Source: Rhodanobacteraceae bacterium (GTDB taxonomy: Bacteria; Pseudomonadota; Gammaproteobacteria; Xanthomonadales; Rhodanobacteraceae). Taken from it: a stretch of 14,132 bases of DNA. Made by a program: the position numbers and the translations under genes. A model generated the notes under the pieces. That model ran no database searches and was not told the origin of the DNA. It saw nothing but the letters and a program-made list of their open reading frames with translations. This document shows positions 6,556-14,030 of this stretch, in pieces. Location: NCBI GenBank assembly GCA_025924775.1, contig JAICHS010000035.1, positions 1 through 14,132 of the forward strand, given 5' to 3'. Positions within the stretch are counted from its first letter, which is position 1; each line of letters opens with the position of its first letter.

Positions 6556-7320
6556 ATGTCCCGTTCCTATCTCCCGCATTGGGTTCACTGGCTCGGCTCG
6601 CCACCGAACTTCTACCGCTTCGCCGGCGCCTGGCGCCCGTGGCTGATGGCCGCGGCGTTGCTGGCAGCCGTGGCTGGCCTGTACGGCGGACTGGTACTGG
6701 CGCCACCGGATTACCAGCAGGGCGACGCCTACCGGATCATCTTCATTCACGTCCCGAGCGCGTGGATGAGCCTGTTCATCTACGTCAGCATGGCGGTGGC
6801 CGGACTGGTCGCACTGGTGTGGCGCATCAAGCTGGCCGAAATCGTGGCGATGGAATGCGCGCCCGTCGGCGCCGCGTTCACCCTGGTCACGCTGCTGACG
6901 GGTTCGCTGTGGGGCAAACCGATGTGGGGCACCTGGTGGACCTGGGATGCGCGGCTGACATCCGAATTGGTGCTGCTGTTCCTGTATTTTGGCGTGATCG
7001 GGCTGTACAACGCCTTCGAGGATCGCCGCCGTGGCGCGCGCGCGGCCTCGCTGCTGGCGCTGGTCGGCATCGTCAACCTGCCGATCGTGCACTATTCGGT
7101 GCAGTGGTGGAACACGCTGCACCAGGGCACGACAGTCGACTTCCTGGATCCCGCGCGTTCCTCGATCGCGCCGGCGATGCTGTGGCCGCTGCTGGTGATG
7201 GCGTTGGCGACGCATCTGTATTTCTTCGCGAGCATCCTGGGCCGCACGCGCACCGGCCTGCTGTCGCTGGAAAGCGGCAAGCAATGGGTGCGGCAACTGG
7301 TTTCGGAGGCTGCGCCATGA
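6556..7320 (+). CDS. ccmC: CcmC, heme-handling protein that loads CcmE
   Basis: Six-helix inner-membrane protein that presents heme to CcmE. It has 254 residues. The diagnostic tryptophan-rich periplasmic motif WGTWWTWD is at 124-131, followed by ARLTSELVLLFLYFG. Likely heme-ligand histidines lie in IHVPSAW (H65) and in IVHYSVQWWNTLHQ (H179 or H189). The ATG at 6556 follows the ccmB stop by one base, and the stop overlaps the ccmD start in an ATGA. Confidence 0.95.
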   Translation: MSRSYLPHWVHWLGSPPNFYRFAGAWRPWLMAAALLAAVAGLYGGLVLAPPDYQQGDAYRIIFIHVPSAWMSLFIYVSMAVAGLVALVWRIKLAEIVAMECAPVGAAFTLVTLLTGSLWGKPMWGTWWTWDARLTSELVLLFLYFGVIGLYNAFEDRRRGARAASLLALVGIVNLPIVHYSVQWWNTLHQGTTVDFLDPARSSIAPAMLWPLLVMALATHLYFFASILGRTRTGLLSLESGKQWVRQLVSEAAP

Positions 7321-7514
7321 TGCAGTGGCTGGCAATGGGCGGTTATGCCGCCTACGTGTGGCCCGCCTACGCGGTGTTCTTCATCGTGCTGGCGTGGGAC
7401 TGGTTCGCGCCGGGCCTGCGTCGGCGCAACCTGACGCGTGAACTGCGCGGACGCATCGCGCGCGAGCGCACCCGCACTGCGCGCGCCGGGCGCGCGGAGG
7501 TTTCGACACCATGA
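7317..7514 (+). CDS. ccmD: CcmD, small membrane subunit of the heme exporter
   Basis: Protein of 65 residues with one membrane helix (about 8-30) containing the CcmD-type string YAAYVWPAYAVFFIVLAWDW, followed by a strongly basic cytoplasmic tail rich in Arg. It helps release holo-CcmE from CcmABC. Two ATGs stand in tandem (7317 and 7320). The first overlaps the ccmC stop, and the gene's own stop overlaps the ccmE ATG. Identification rests on size, topology and position between ccmC and ccmE. Confidence 0.88.
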   Translation: MMQWLAMGGYAAYVWPAYAVFFIVLAWDWFAPGLRRRNLTRELRGRIARERTRTARAGRAEVSTP

Positions 7515-7978
7515 ATCCGGTTCGCAAACGGCGGCTGATCATCGCGCTGCTGATCCTGGGCGCGGTCGCGGTCGCGACCGGCCTGTCGGTATTCGCGCTG
7601 CAGCGGAACATGACCTACCTGTTCTCGCCGAGCGAAGTGGATGCCGGCAAGGCGCCGGACGGCCATCCGTTCCGGCTCGGCGGCATCGTCGCGGAAGGCA
7701 GCATCCACCGGGTATCCGGCACGCTGACCACCGATTTCGTGATCACCGACCGCTTCCAGAGTATCCCGGTGACCTACACCGGCATCCTGCCCGACTTGTT
7801 CCGCACCGGCCAAAGCACCATCACCACCGGCAGGATGGAACACGGCACGTTCGTGGCGACCCAGGTGCTGGCCAAGCACGATTCCACCTACATGCCGCCG
7901 CAGGTCGCGCAGGCCATCGCCAAGGCCAAGCAGGAAAACCGCATTCCGCGTGACGCCGGCCATGGAGGTGCGCCATGA
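7511..7978 (+). CDS. ccmE: CcmE, periplasmic heme chaperone
   Basis: Membrane-anchored OB-fold protein of 155 residues that binds heme covalently through a histidine and passes it to CcmF/H. An N-terminal basic region and membrane anchor span about 8-29. The family block VPVTYTGILPDLF-like (IPVTYTGILPDLF, 85-97) is present. The heme-binding motif is LAKHDSTYMPP with H123 and Y127, matching the HxxxY arrangement. The start overlaps the ccmD stop and the stop overlaps the ccmF start, each by four bases. Confidence 0.95.
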   Translation: MNPVRKRRLIIALLILGAVAVATGLSVFALQRNMTYLFSPSEVDAGKAPDGHPFRLGGIVAEGSIHRVSGTLTTDFVITDRFQSIPVTYTGILPDLFRTGQSTITTGRMEHGTFVATQVLAKHDSTYMPPQVAQAIAKAKQENRIPRDAGHGGAP

Positions 7979-9957
7979 ATCCCGAACTCGGCCAGGTCGC
8001 GCTGATCCTCGCAGTGGTGCTTGCGGCGCTGCAGTGCGTGCTGCCGATCATCGGCGCGTGGCGTGGCAGCAAGCCGCTGATGGCCACCGCGTCGACCCTG
8101 GCAATCGGCCAGTTCGTGTTCGTGGCGCTGGCGTTCGGCATATTGATGTGGGCGTTCTGGACCAACGATTTCTCGGTGGCCTACGTCGCGCAGAACTCCA
8201 ACCTCGCGCTGCCGTGGTTCTACAAGCTCTCGGCGGTCTGGGGCGCGCACGAGGGCTCGTTGTTGCTGTGGATGCTGATCCTCAACAGCTGGACGCTGGC
8301 GCTGGTGGCGCTCGGCGGCAAGCTGCCGCAGGCATTTTTCTCGCGCGTGATCGGCGTGCTTGGCTTTGTCGCCTTCGGCTTCCTGCTGTACATGATCACG
8401 ACGTCCAACCCGTTCCTGCGGCTGCTGCCGGCGCCGGTGAATGGGGCGGACCTGAACCCGGTGTTGCAGGATCCCGGCCTCGTGTTCCATCCGCCGCTGC
8501 TGTACATGGGCTACGTCGGTTTCAGCGTGGCATTCGCATTCGCGATCGCCGCGCTGCTGGGCGGTGAACTGAAATCCACCTGGGTGCGCTGGTCGCGTCC
8601 ATGGACCAACGCCGCGTGGGGCTTTTTGACCGTCGGCATCGTCGCCGGCAGCGCTTGGGCGTACTACGAGCTCGGCTGGGGCGGTTGGTGGTTCTGGGAT
8701 CCGGTCGAGAACGCCTCGTTCATGCCGTGGCTGATCGGCGCGGCACTGATCCACGCGCAAGCGATCACCGACAAGCGTGACGGCCTGCGCGCGTGGACAT
8801 TGCTGCTGTCGATCTTCGCGTTCGCGTTCTCGCTGCTGGGCACCTTCCTGGTGCGCTCGGGTTTGCTGACCAGCGTGCACGCGTTCGCGTTCGCACCGTC
8901 GCGCGGCATCTTCATCCTGGTTTACCTGGCCGTGGTGGTCGGCGGCTCGCTGCTGCTGTACGCGCTGCGCGCCCCCAAGGTGTCCGGCGGCAAGACGTTC
9001 GCACTGGCCTCGCGCGAAACCATGATGGTGATCGGCAACCTCATGCTCACGGTCGCCTGCGCGATGGTGCTGCTGGGCACGCTGTATCCGTTGGTCGGCG
9101 AGGCGCTCAACATCGGGCGCATCTCGGTCGGACCGCCCTACTTCGGGCCGTTGTTCTTGATCCTGATGACGCCGCTGGTGCTGGCGCTGCCGTTCGGGCC
9201 GCTGTCGCGCTGGGGCAAGGCCGACTTGAAAGTCTGGCGCCGCGCGCTGATTCGCATCGTTGCGCTGGTGGTCATCGCCGGCATCGTCGCGTTCGCGCTG
9301 GGGGCCCGCGGCTGGTACCAGCTGCTGGGCGTCAGTGCCGCGACGTGGGTGATGGCCGGCGTGGTGCTGTTCGCCATCAAGCGCTGGCGCGAGGCACCGC
9401 GCGGCCACAAGTATCCGTTCGAGATGCTGGGCATGATGCTGGCGCACTTCGGCATCGGCGTGTTCATCGCGGGCGCCATCCTGACGCGCTCGATGAGCGT
9501 GGAGCAGGACGTCAGCATGCGTTCCGGCGGCAACGTCGCGGTAGGTTCCTACGATTTCCACTTCAACGGCGTCACCGAGACACAGGGCCCGAATTACCAG
9601 GCGCAGCAAGGCACCGTGGTGATCACGCGCAACGGCAGGCAGGTGGTCACCCTGCACCCGCAAAAGCGCACCTATTCAGGGGGCCAGGTACAAACCGAAG
9701 CCGCGATCCAGGCCGGCGTATTCCGCGACCTGTACGTGTCGCTGGGCGATCCGATCGGCGATGGTGCATGGTCGTTGCGGGTGTACAACAAACCGTTCGT
9801 GCGCTGGATCTGGGGCGGCGGCGTGCTGATGATGCTGGGCGGCTTCGCGGTCGTCCTGGACAAGCGCTTCCGGCTGAAGCGCGCGGTGGAACCGGAGACG
9901 GCACGCGCCGAACCCAAACCCGAATTGCCGCGCAAGCTGGCGGAAGGTGAAGCGTGA
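7975..9957 (+). CDS. ccmF: CcmF, cytochrome c heme lyase subunit
   Basis: Large polytopic inner-membrane protein of 660 residues, normal for the family, that takes heme from holo-CcmE and ligates it to apocytochrome c with CcmH and CcmI. The WWD-type heme-handling motif WGGWWFWDPVENASFMPWL has WWFWD at 238-242. Conserved histidine-containing segments are FHPPLLYMGYVG, LIHAQAI, LTSVHAF and LAHFGIGVF. The C terminus ends in one membrane helix and a charged tail. Four-base overlaps join it to ccmE and ccmG. Long open frames on the opposite strand here are GC-composition shadows. Confidence 0.96.
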   Translation: MNPELGQVALILAVVLAALQCVLPIIGAWRGSKPLMATASTLAIGQFVFVALAFGILMWAFWTNDFSVAYVAQNSNLALPWFYKLSAVWGAHEGSLLLWMLILNSWTLALVALGGKLPQAFFSRVIGVLGFVAFGFLLYMITTSNPFLRLLPAPVNGADLNPVLQDPGLVFHPPLLYMGYVGFSVAFAFAIAALLGGELKSTWVRWSRPWTNAAWGFLTVGIVAGSAWAYYELGWGGWWFWDPVENASFMPWLIGAALIHAQAITDKRDGLRAWTLLLSIFAFAFSLLGTFLVRSGLLTSVHAFAFAPSRGIFILVYLAVVVGGSLLLYALRAPKVSGGKTFALASRETMMVIGNLMLTVACAMVLLGTLYPLVGEALNIGRISVGPPYFGPLFLILMTPLVLALPFGPLSRWGKADLKVWRRALIRIVALVVIAGIVAFALGARGWYQLLGVSAATWVMAGVVLFAIKRWREAPRGHKYPFEMLGMMLAHFGIGVFIAGAILTRSMSVEQDVSMRSGGNVAVGSYDFHFNGVTETQGPNYQAQQGTVVITRNGRQVVTLHPQKRTYSGGQVQTEAAIQAGVFRDLYVSLGDPIGDGAWSLRVYNKPFVRWIWGGGVLMMLGGFAVVLDKRFRLKRAVEPETARAEPKPELPRKLAEGEA

Positions 9958-10520
9958 ACGAGGTCGCACGCCGGCCCGGCGGCCGCTTCGTGCCGCTGGC
10001 GATCTTCGCGGCGCTGGTGGTGTTTTTCGTGATCGGGCTGGTGTGGAACCAGACCCACGACGCGCGCTTCGTGCCCAGCCCGCTGATCGACAAGCCCGCG
10101 CCCGCGTTCCGCTTGCCGCGGCTGGAAAACCCCACGCAATTCGTCACCAAGGCGGACATGCTGGGCAAGCCCTATCTCATCAACGTGTTTGCCAGCTGGT
10201 GCTTCGCCTGCGGTGACGAGCATCCGGTGCTGATGGCGTACCGCGACAAGTTTGGCATCCCGTTGATCGGCTACGACTACAAGGACGCGCCGCAAGACGC
10301 ACGCGCGTGGCTGCAGCGCCACGGCGATCCGTACCACGAGGTCATCACCGATCAGTCGGGCGACACCGCCATCAACTTCGGCGTCTACGGCGCGCCGGAA
10401 ACCTACCTGATCGACGCCAAGGGCATCATCCGCTACAAGCACATCGGGCCGCTGACCCCCGAAGTGATTGCCAAGGACCTGGAGCCGAAAATCCACGCGC
10501 TCGCACAGGAGGGCACGTGA
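9954..10520 (+). CDS. ccmG: CcmG/DsbE, membrane-anchored thioredoxin-like thiol reductase
   Basis: Periplasmic disulfide reductase that keeps CxxCH cysteines of apocytochromes, or CcmH, reduced for heme attachment. It has 188 residues: an N-terminal membrane anchor (about 12-30) followed by a thioredoxin fold. The active site is WCFAC (C83, C86), differing from the WCPTC of the E. coli enzyme. The cis-proline is in YGAPET (P148), and the family segment GYDYKD is present. The stop overlaps the GTG start of ccmH. Confidence 0.94.
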   Translation: MNEVARRPGGRFVPLAIFAALVVFFVIGLVWNQTHDARFVPSPLIDKPAPAFRLPRLENPTQFVTKADMLGKPYLINVFASWCFACGDEHPVLMAYRDKFGIPLIGYDYKDAPQDARAWLQRHGDPYHEVITDQSGDTAINFGVYGAPETYLIDAKGIIRYKHIGPLTPEVIAKDLEPKIHALAQEGT

Positions 10521-10951
10521 AGCGTCTGCTTGCGCTGGCTCTGCTCGCGTTCGCCCTGACGCTCAGCGTCAACGCGTTCGCGATCGACCCGCTGCCGTTC
10601 CAGAACACCGCCCAGCGCGACCGCTTCCAGCACCTGACGCGCGAATTGCGCTGTATGGTCTGCCAGGACGAAAGCCTGCTGGCGTCCAACGCCGACTTCG
10701 CCAAGCAGCTGCGGCGGCAGATTTTCGACATGATGCAGCAGGGCAAGAGCGACCGGGAAATCAAGGATTGGCTGGTCGCGCGCTATTCCACGTTCATCCT
10801 GTACGACCCGCCGCTGGCGCCTGCCACGCTCGCGCTGTGGTTCGGCACGCCAGCCATCGCGCTGGCCGGCGTGATCGTGGTGATCGTGCTGCTGCGCCGG
10901 CGCACCCGCCCGGCCAGCACCATTGCTGAAGAACCCGGAGACGACTGGTGA
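10517..10951 (+). CDS. ccmH: CcmH (CycL), thiol-disulfide subunit of the heme lyase
   Basis: Membrane-anchored periplasmic protein of 144 residues that resolves the apocytochrome disulfide. Features in order are a signal peptide (about 1-22), the LRCMVCQ motif with C46 and C49, a helical region with YSTFILYDPP, and a C-terminal membrane helix followed by a basic RRRTRP tail. I chose the GTG at 10517 because it overlaps the ccmG stop in GTGA and is followed directly by a basic-hydrophobic signal sequence. The protein is the short form, with the CcmI domain encoded separately. Confidence 0.94.
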   Translation: MKRLLALALLAFALTLSVNAFAIDPLPFQNTAQRDRFQHLTRELRCMVCQDESLLASNADFAKQLRRQIFDMMQQGKSDREIKDWLVARYSTFILYDPPLAPATLALWFGTPAIALAGVIVVIVLLRRRTRPASTIAEEPGDDW

Positions 10952-12009
10952 CCACCCGCTTTCTCGTGATCGCCGCCATCATGGTGGTGGTGGCCTTGGC
11001 CTGCGCCTTGGTGCCGCTGTTGCGCAGCGCGCGCCGCTCCGGCCGGCCACGCGCGCCGTTCGTGCTGGCGCTGGCGTTGGCACTGGCGATGCCCCCTGTG
11101 GTGCTGGGCGCGTACCTGCTGATCGGCACGCCGCAAGCCCTGCAGCCCCCACCGGCCGCCAACCAGGCGACGCTCGCCGAGGCCGTGCAGCAACTGCACG
11201 ACAGCCTGCAGCGCAAGCCGGACGACGCCCAGGGCTGGGCGCTGCTGGCGCAGGCGTATTCGGCGCTCAACCAGCCGCAGCCGGCGCTGGATGCACTCAA
11301 CCACCTGCTGAAGCTGAAACCGAACGACCCGGATGCACTGGTGGCGTGGGTGGAAGCCACCGCCGCAACCCATCCCGGCCATGCGATCGACGATACGGCG
11401 CGCGCCAAACTGCAACACGCGCTCCAGATCGAGCCGACCCACCAGCGTGCACTGTGGCTGCTGGGCATCAGCGATTTCCAGCGCCAGCAATACGCCGACG
11501 CCGCGAAGCAATGGAAAACCCTGCTGCCGTTGCTGCAGCCCGGTTCCAAGGTTGCGCAAACCGTGCAACAGGAACTGGCCGAGGCCCAACAACGTGCTGG
11601 CGGCGGCAGCGCGAATGCGTCCAGCAGCGGCGCCACGCCGCTTGCGCCCGCGGCCAACGCCGACGACGTCGCGATCCGGGTCAAGGTGACCATCGCCGAC
11701 CAGTTGCTGGACCGCATGCACCCGGACGACACCCTGTTCGTGTTCGCGCAGGCGGTCGACGGACCGCCGATGCCACTGGCCGTGGCCAAGCTCGACAAGG
11801 TGCGCTTCCCGGCCACCGTCACGCTGACCGACGCGCAGGCCATGTCGCCGTCCGCGCGGCTGTCGCAGTTCCGCAAGGTGAAGGTGGTCGCGCGCATCAG
11901 CGCCAGCGGCGAAGCGATGCCGCACGCGGGCGACCTGCAATCGACGCCGCTGGAAGTGGCCACCGATTCGCACTCGCCGGTCACGGTGACCATCGATCGG
12001 GTGGATTGA
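10948..12009 (+). CDS. ccmI: CcmI (CycH), apocytochrome c chaperone with TPRs
   Basis: Protein of 353 residues that binds the C terminus of apocytochrome c and delivers it to CcmF/H. Two membrane helices (about 4-25 and 37-59) frame a short basic cytoplasmic loop. A TPR domain (about 75-212) includes DAQGWALLAQAYSALNQPQPALDAL and HQRALWLLGISDFQRQQYADAAKQW. An Ala/Ser/Pro-rich linker follows (about 216-238), then a C-terminal periplasmic beta-rich domain (240-353) typical of full-length CcmI. The GTG start at 10948 overlaps the ccmH stop. It is the last gene of the operon. Confidence 0.92.
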   Translation: MTTRFLVIAAIMVVVALACALVPLLRSARRSGRPRAPFVLALALALAMPPVVLGAYLLIGTPQALQPPPAANQATLAEAVQQLHDSLQRKPDDAQGWALLAQAYSALNQPQPALDALNHLLKLKPNDPDALVAWVEATAATHPGHAIDDTARAKLQHALQIEPTHQRALWLLGISDFQRQQYADAAKQWKTLLPLLQPGSKVAQTVQQELAEAQQRAGGGSANASSSGATPLAPAANADDVAIRVKVTIADQLLDRMHPDDTLFVFAQAVDGPPMPLAVAKLDKVRFPATVTLTDAQAMSPSARLSQFRKVKVVARISASGEAMPHAGDLQSTPLEVATDSHSPVTVTIDRVD

Positions 12010-12066
12010 GGTCGGACTCGGGATTCGGAACGCGGGAAGTGTGCAACGCGCGCCTGGAACGCCCTT

Positions 12067-12092
12067 TCCCCCGAAGCGAGCCGCTCAGGGGA
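12067..12092. terminator. weak stem-loop after the ccm operon
   Basis: TCCCC (12067-12071) can pair with GGGGA (12088-12092), with AGCG/CGCT pairing inside. It lies 58 bases past the ccmI stop. There is no T-run, so its role as the operon terminator is uncertain. The preceding bases (12014-12029) contain a CTCGG/TTCGG tandem resembling dispersed CGGGATTCGG-type repeats. Confidence 0.25.
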
Positions 12093-12147
12093 TACTCCGA
12101 GCCGCCGCGACCCGCATCCGGGGGGCTGCAGTTGCGCCGGCGCGCCC

Positions 12148-12176
12148 TTGGCCCCATCGCCACCGCTCGCTAGGCT
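12148..12176 (+). promoter_or_regulatory. possible promoter of the MetX-family gene
   Basis: TTGGCC (12148-12153) and TAGGCT (12171-12176) are separated by 17 bases and lie 29 bases upstream of the start codon. A small CTCGC/GCGAG hairpin (12166-12182) overlaps the -10. I see no known SAM riboswitch consensus in the 195-base spacer. Confidence 0.3.
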
Positions 12177-12193
12177 TGCGAGATCAACCGCCT

Positions 12194-12199
12194 GAAGGA
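12194..12199 (+). promoter_or_regulatory. ribosome binding site of the MetX-family gene
   Basis: GAAGGA lies 5 bases before the ATG at 12205 and supports this start. Confidence 0.6.
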
Positions 12200-12204
12200 C
12201 CACC

Positions 12205-13320
12205 ATGGCCGACGCCCGCCAATACTTCGACCTGCCCTCGCCGTTTGCGATGAAGCGCGGCGGCGAGTTGCGTGACGCGCGGCTTGCCTACGAAACCTGG
12301 GGCAGCCTGAACGCTGCGCGCGACAACGCGGTGTTGATCATGACCGGACTGTCGCCGAGCGCGCACGCCGCGCGCAACGCCGGCGACGATTCGCCGGGCT
12401 GGTGGGAAGACATCGTGGGGCCAGGCAAGGCCATCGACACCCGCCGCTGGTACGTCATCTGTGCCAACTCGCTGGGCAGCTGCAAGGGCTCCAGCGGACC
12501 CGCGTCGATCAACCCCGCTACAGGCGCACCCTGGCGGCTGGCCTTTCCCGACCTGTCGCTGGAAGACGTGGGCAACGCCAGCCACGCGCTGGCGCGGGGA
12601 CTGGGCATCGAACGCCTGGCGGCACTGGTCGGCTGCTCGATGGGCGGCATGGCCGCGCTGGGTGCCCTGGCCTGCCACCCCGGCTTCACGCGCGCGCACA
12701 TCAGCGTGTGCACCGCGCCGCGCGCGCAGCCCTTCGCGATCGCGATCCGCTCCCTGCAGCGCGAAGCCATCCGCCTCGACCCCAACTGGAACGAGGGCGA
12801 ATACGACGACGCGCACTACCCCGAAACCGGCATGAACATCGCGCGCAAGCTGGGCGTGATCACCTACCGTTCGGCGATGGAATGGCGCGGGCGCTTCGGG
12901 CGCATCCGGCTGGAGCCCGACGAACGCAGCGAAGATCCCTTCGGCGCCGAGTTCCAGATCGAGTCCTACCTCAACGCGCACGCGCGCCGGTTCACGCGCT
13001 CGTTCGATCCCAACTGCTACCTGTACCTGTCGCGCGCCTCGGACTGGTTCGACCTGGCCGAGTACGGCGGCGCGCCCGATCCCGCCACCGCGGTGCGCAA
13101 CGCGTTGTCGAAAATGCAAGTGGAACGCGCGCTGGTAATCGGCGTGGAAACCGACATCCTGTTTCCGCTGGAGCAACAGCAGCAGCTGGCCGAAGACCTG
13201 CGCGCCACCGGCACCGACACCACCTTCGTGGGCCTGGATTCGCCGCAGGGCCACGACGCGTTCCTGGTCGATACCGGCCGCTTCGGCGCCGCGATCGGGG
13301 CGTTCCTGCGCGATCTGTAG
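12205..13320 (+). CDS. MetX-family O-acyltransferase: probable serine O-succinyltransferase (or homoserine O-acyltransferase)
   Basis: Alpha/beta-hydrolase-fold acyltransferase of 371 residues. The nucleophile elbow is GCSMGG with S145. Aspartate D317 (in ETDILFP) and histidine H350 (in PQGHDAF) complete the triad. Family strings are LAYETWG, LIMTGLSPSAHAA, NSLGSCKGSSGPASINP, DPNCYLYLSRASDWFDL and a FPLEQQQQLAEDLR segment. The family acylates homoserine (methionine synthesis). In Xanthomonadales, close relatives that I recall from annotated proteins are assigned as serine O-succinyltransferases feeding cysteine synthesis, and this sequence resembles those more than classical MetX. Because of that uncertainty I give no symbol. 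The neighbouring cysteine dioxygenase fits a cysteine/sulfur context. The start is supported by GAAGGA 5 bases upstream. Confidence 0.85.
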   Translation: MADARQYFDLPSPFAMKRGGELRDARLAYETWGSLNAARDNAVLIMTGLSPSAHAARNAGDDSPGWWEDIVGPGKAIDTRRWYVICANSLGSCKGSSGPASINPATGAPWRLAFPDLSLEDVGNASHALARGLGIERLAALVGCSMGGMAALGALACHPGFTRAHISVCTAPRAQPFAIAIRSLQREAIRLDPNWNEGEYDDAHYPETGMNIARKLGVITYRSAMEWRGRFGRIRLEPDERSEDPFGAEFQIESYLNAHARRFTRSFDPNCYLYLSRASDWFDLAEYGGAPDPATAVRNALSKMQVERALVIGVETDILFPLEQQQQLAEDLRATGTDTTFVGLDSPQGHDAFLVDTGRFGAAIGAFLRDL

Positions 13321-13385
13321 CAACGATGCCGGATCGCAGCGCGGATGGCGGTGCGGGCGCATCCAACCCGGATCCGGGCATTGGC

Positions 13386-13414
13386 TTGCCAAGCAAATGC
13401 CAAGCCGTTATATG
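13386..13414 (+). promoter_or_regulatory. putative promoter of the cysteine dioxygenase gene with repeat operator
   Basis: TTGCCA (13386-13391) is followed after 17 bases by TATATG (13409-13414); TATGCT at 13411 is an alternative -10. The start codon at 13423 is only 8 bases past the -10, with no Shine-Dalgarno sequence. The -35 box overlaps a direct repeat TGCCAAGC at 13387-13394 and 13398-13405. The period is 11 bases, about one helical turn. A perfect palindrome CCCGGATCCGGG sits just upstream (13367-13378). Together this looks like a regulated promoter; the regulator is unknown. Confidence 0.45.
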
Positions 13415-13422
13415 CTTATGCC

Positions 13423-14010
13423 ATGAGCATGATCTTTCCGGGCCGCGACCAATTGATCCATGCTTTCGATGCCGCGGTCACGTCAAGCGATACCGTCACG
13501 GCCATGCGCGCGTTGCGCACGGCGCTGTGCGATGCAATCCACTCAGGTGAAGTGCGCCTGCCCGACTGCGTGTACGCGGGCTGCGCCGAACACTACGCAC
13601 GCCGGGAACTGTATCGGAGCCCCGAGCACGGCTACTGCGTCATCGCGATGACCTGGAGCCCCGGCCAGGGCACGCCCGTCCACGACCATTCCGGCATGTG
13701 GTGCGTCGAAGGCGTGTGGCAGGGCGCGCTGGAGGTGGTGCAGTACGAACTGCGTGAGCATCAGGGCGATCGCTACCGCTTCATCCCCGCCGGCGTCATC
13801 CAGGCCGGCGCCGGTTCCGCGGGTAGCCTGATTCCGCCGCACGAACACCACACCATCTGCAACGCCAGCGCCGACGACCTCGCGATCAGCGTGCACGTCT
13901 ACCAGGACGAAATGACCCGCTGCAGCGTGTTCGAACCGGAACACGACGACTGGTACCTGCGCCACGAGCACGCGCTGACGCTGGATGTGCCGGAAGCCGT
14001 CGCCCCCTAG
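13423..14010 (+). CDS. cysteine dioxygenase family cupin (thiol dioxygenase)
   Basis: Non-heme iron enzyme of 195 residues, expected to oxidise cysteine (or a related thiol such as 3-mercaptopropionate) with O2 to a sulfinate. The cupin motif PVHDHSGMWCVEGVWQG supplies H87 and H89; the third ligand is most likely H143 in HEHHTICN. By alignment from memory to mammalian cysteine dioxygenase, R60 (in HYAR) matches the substrate-carboxylate arginine, and C94 and Y160 match the Cys-Tyr crosslink pair. I prefer ATG 13423. An upstream in-frame ATG at 13345 would extend through the predicted promoter and add unconserved sequence. It lies 102 bases after the MetX-family gene on the same strand, probably with its own promoter. 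Confidence 0.85.
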   Translation: MSMIFPGRDQLIHAFDAAVTSSDTVTAMRALRTALCDAIHSGEVRLPDCVYAGCAEHYARRELYRSPEHGYCVIAMTWSPGQGTPVHDHSGMWCVEGVWQGALEVVQYELREHQGDRYRFIPAGVIQAGAGSAGSLIPPHEHHTICNASADDLAISVHVYQDEMTRCSVFEPEHDDWYLRHEHALTLDVPEAVAP

Positions 14011-14030
14011 CCGCCGCGTCGCGGTTCCCG

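Noticed and set aside
7888..9663. Very long open frame (about 590 codons) on the minus strand opposite ccmE/ccmF
   Set aside because: The translation is His/Arg/Gln-rich low complexity with no motif, antisense to a clearly conserved gene. Long antisense frames are expected from high GC at third codon positions.
12010..12204. SAM riboswitch upstream of the MetX-family gene
   Set aside because: I looked for the conserved cores of SAM-I and SAM-II type riboswitches and found none; only small hairpins are present.
10783..12206. Long minus-strand frames opposite ccmH/ccmI and the following spacer
   Set aside because: They mirror the TPR and Ala-rich coding region of ccmI, have no family resemblance and no ribosome binding site; treated as composition shadows.
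13367..13406. LysR-type T-N11-A operator at the dioxygenase promoter
   Set aside because: The GGCTTG/CAAGCC dyad has a 12-base spacer and does not fit the LysR pattern; the direct TGCCAAGC repeat describes the region better.
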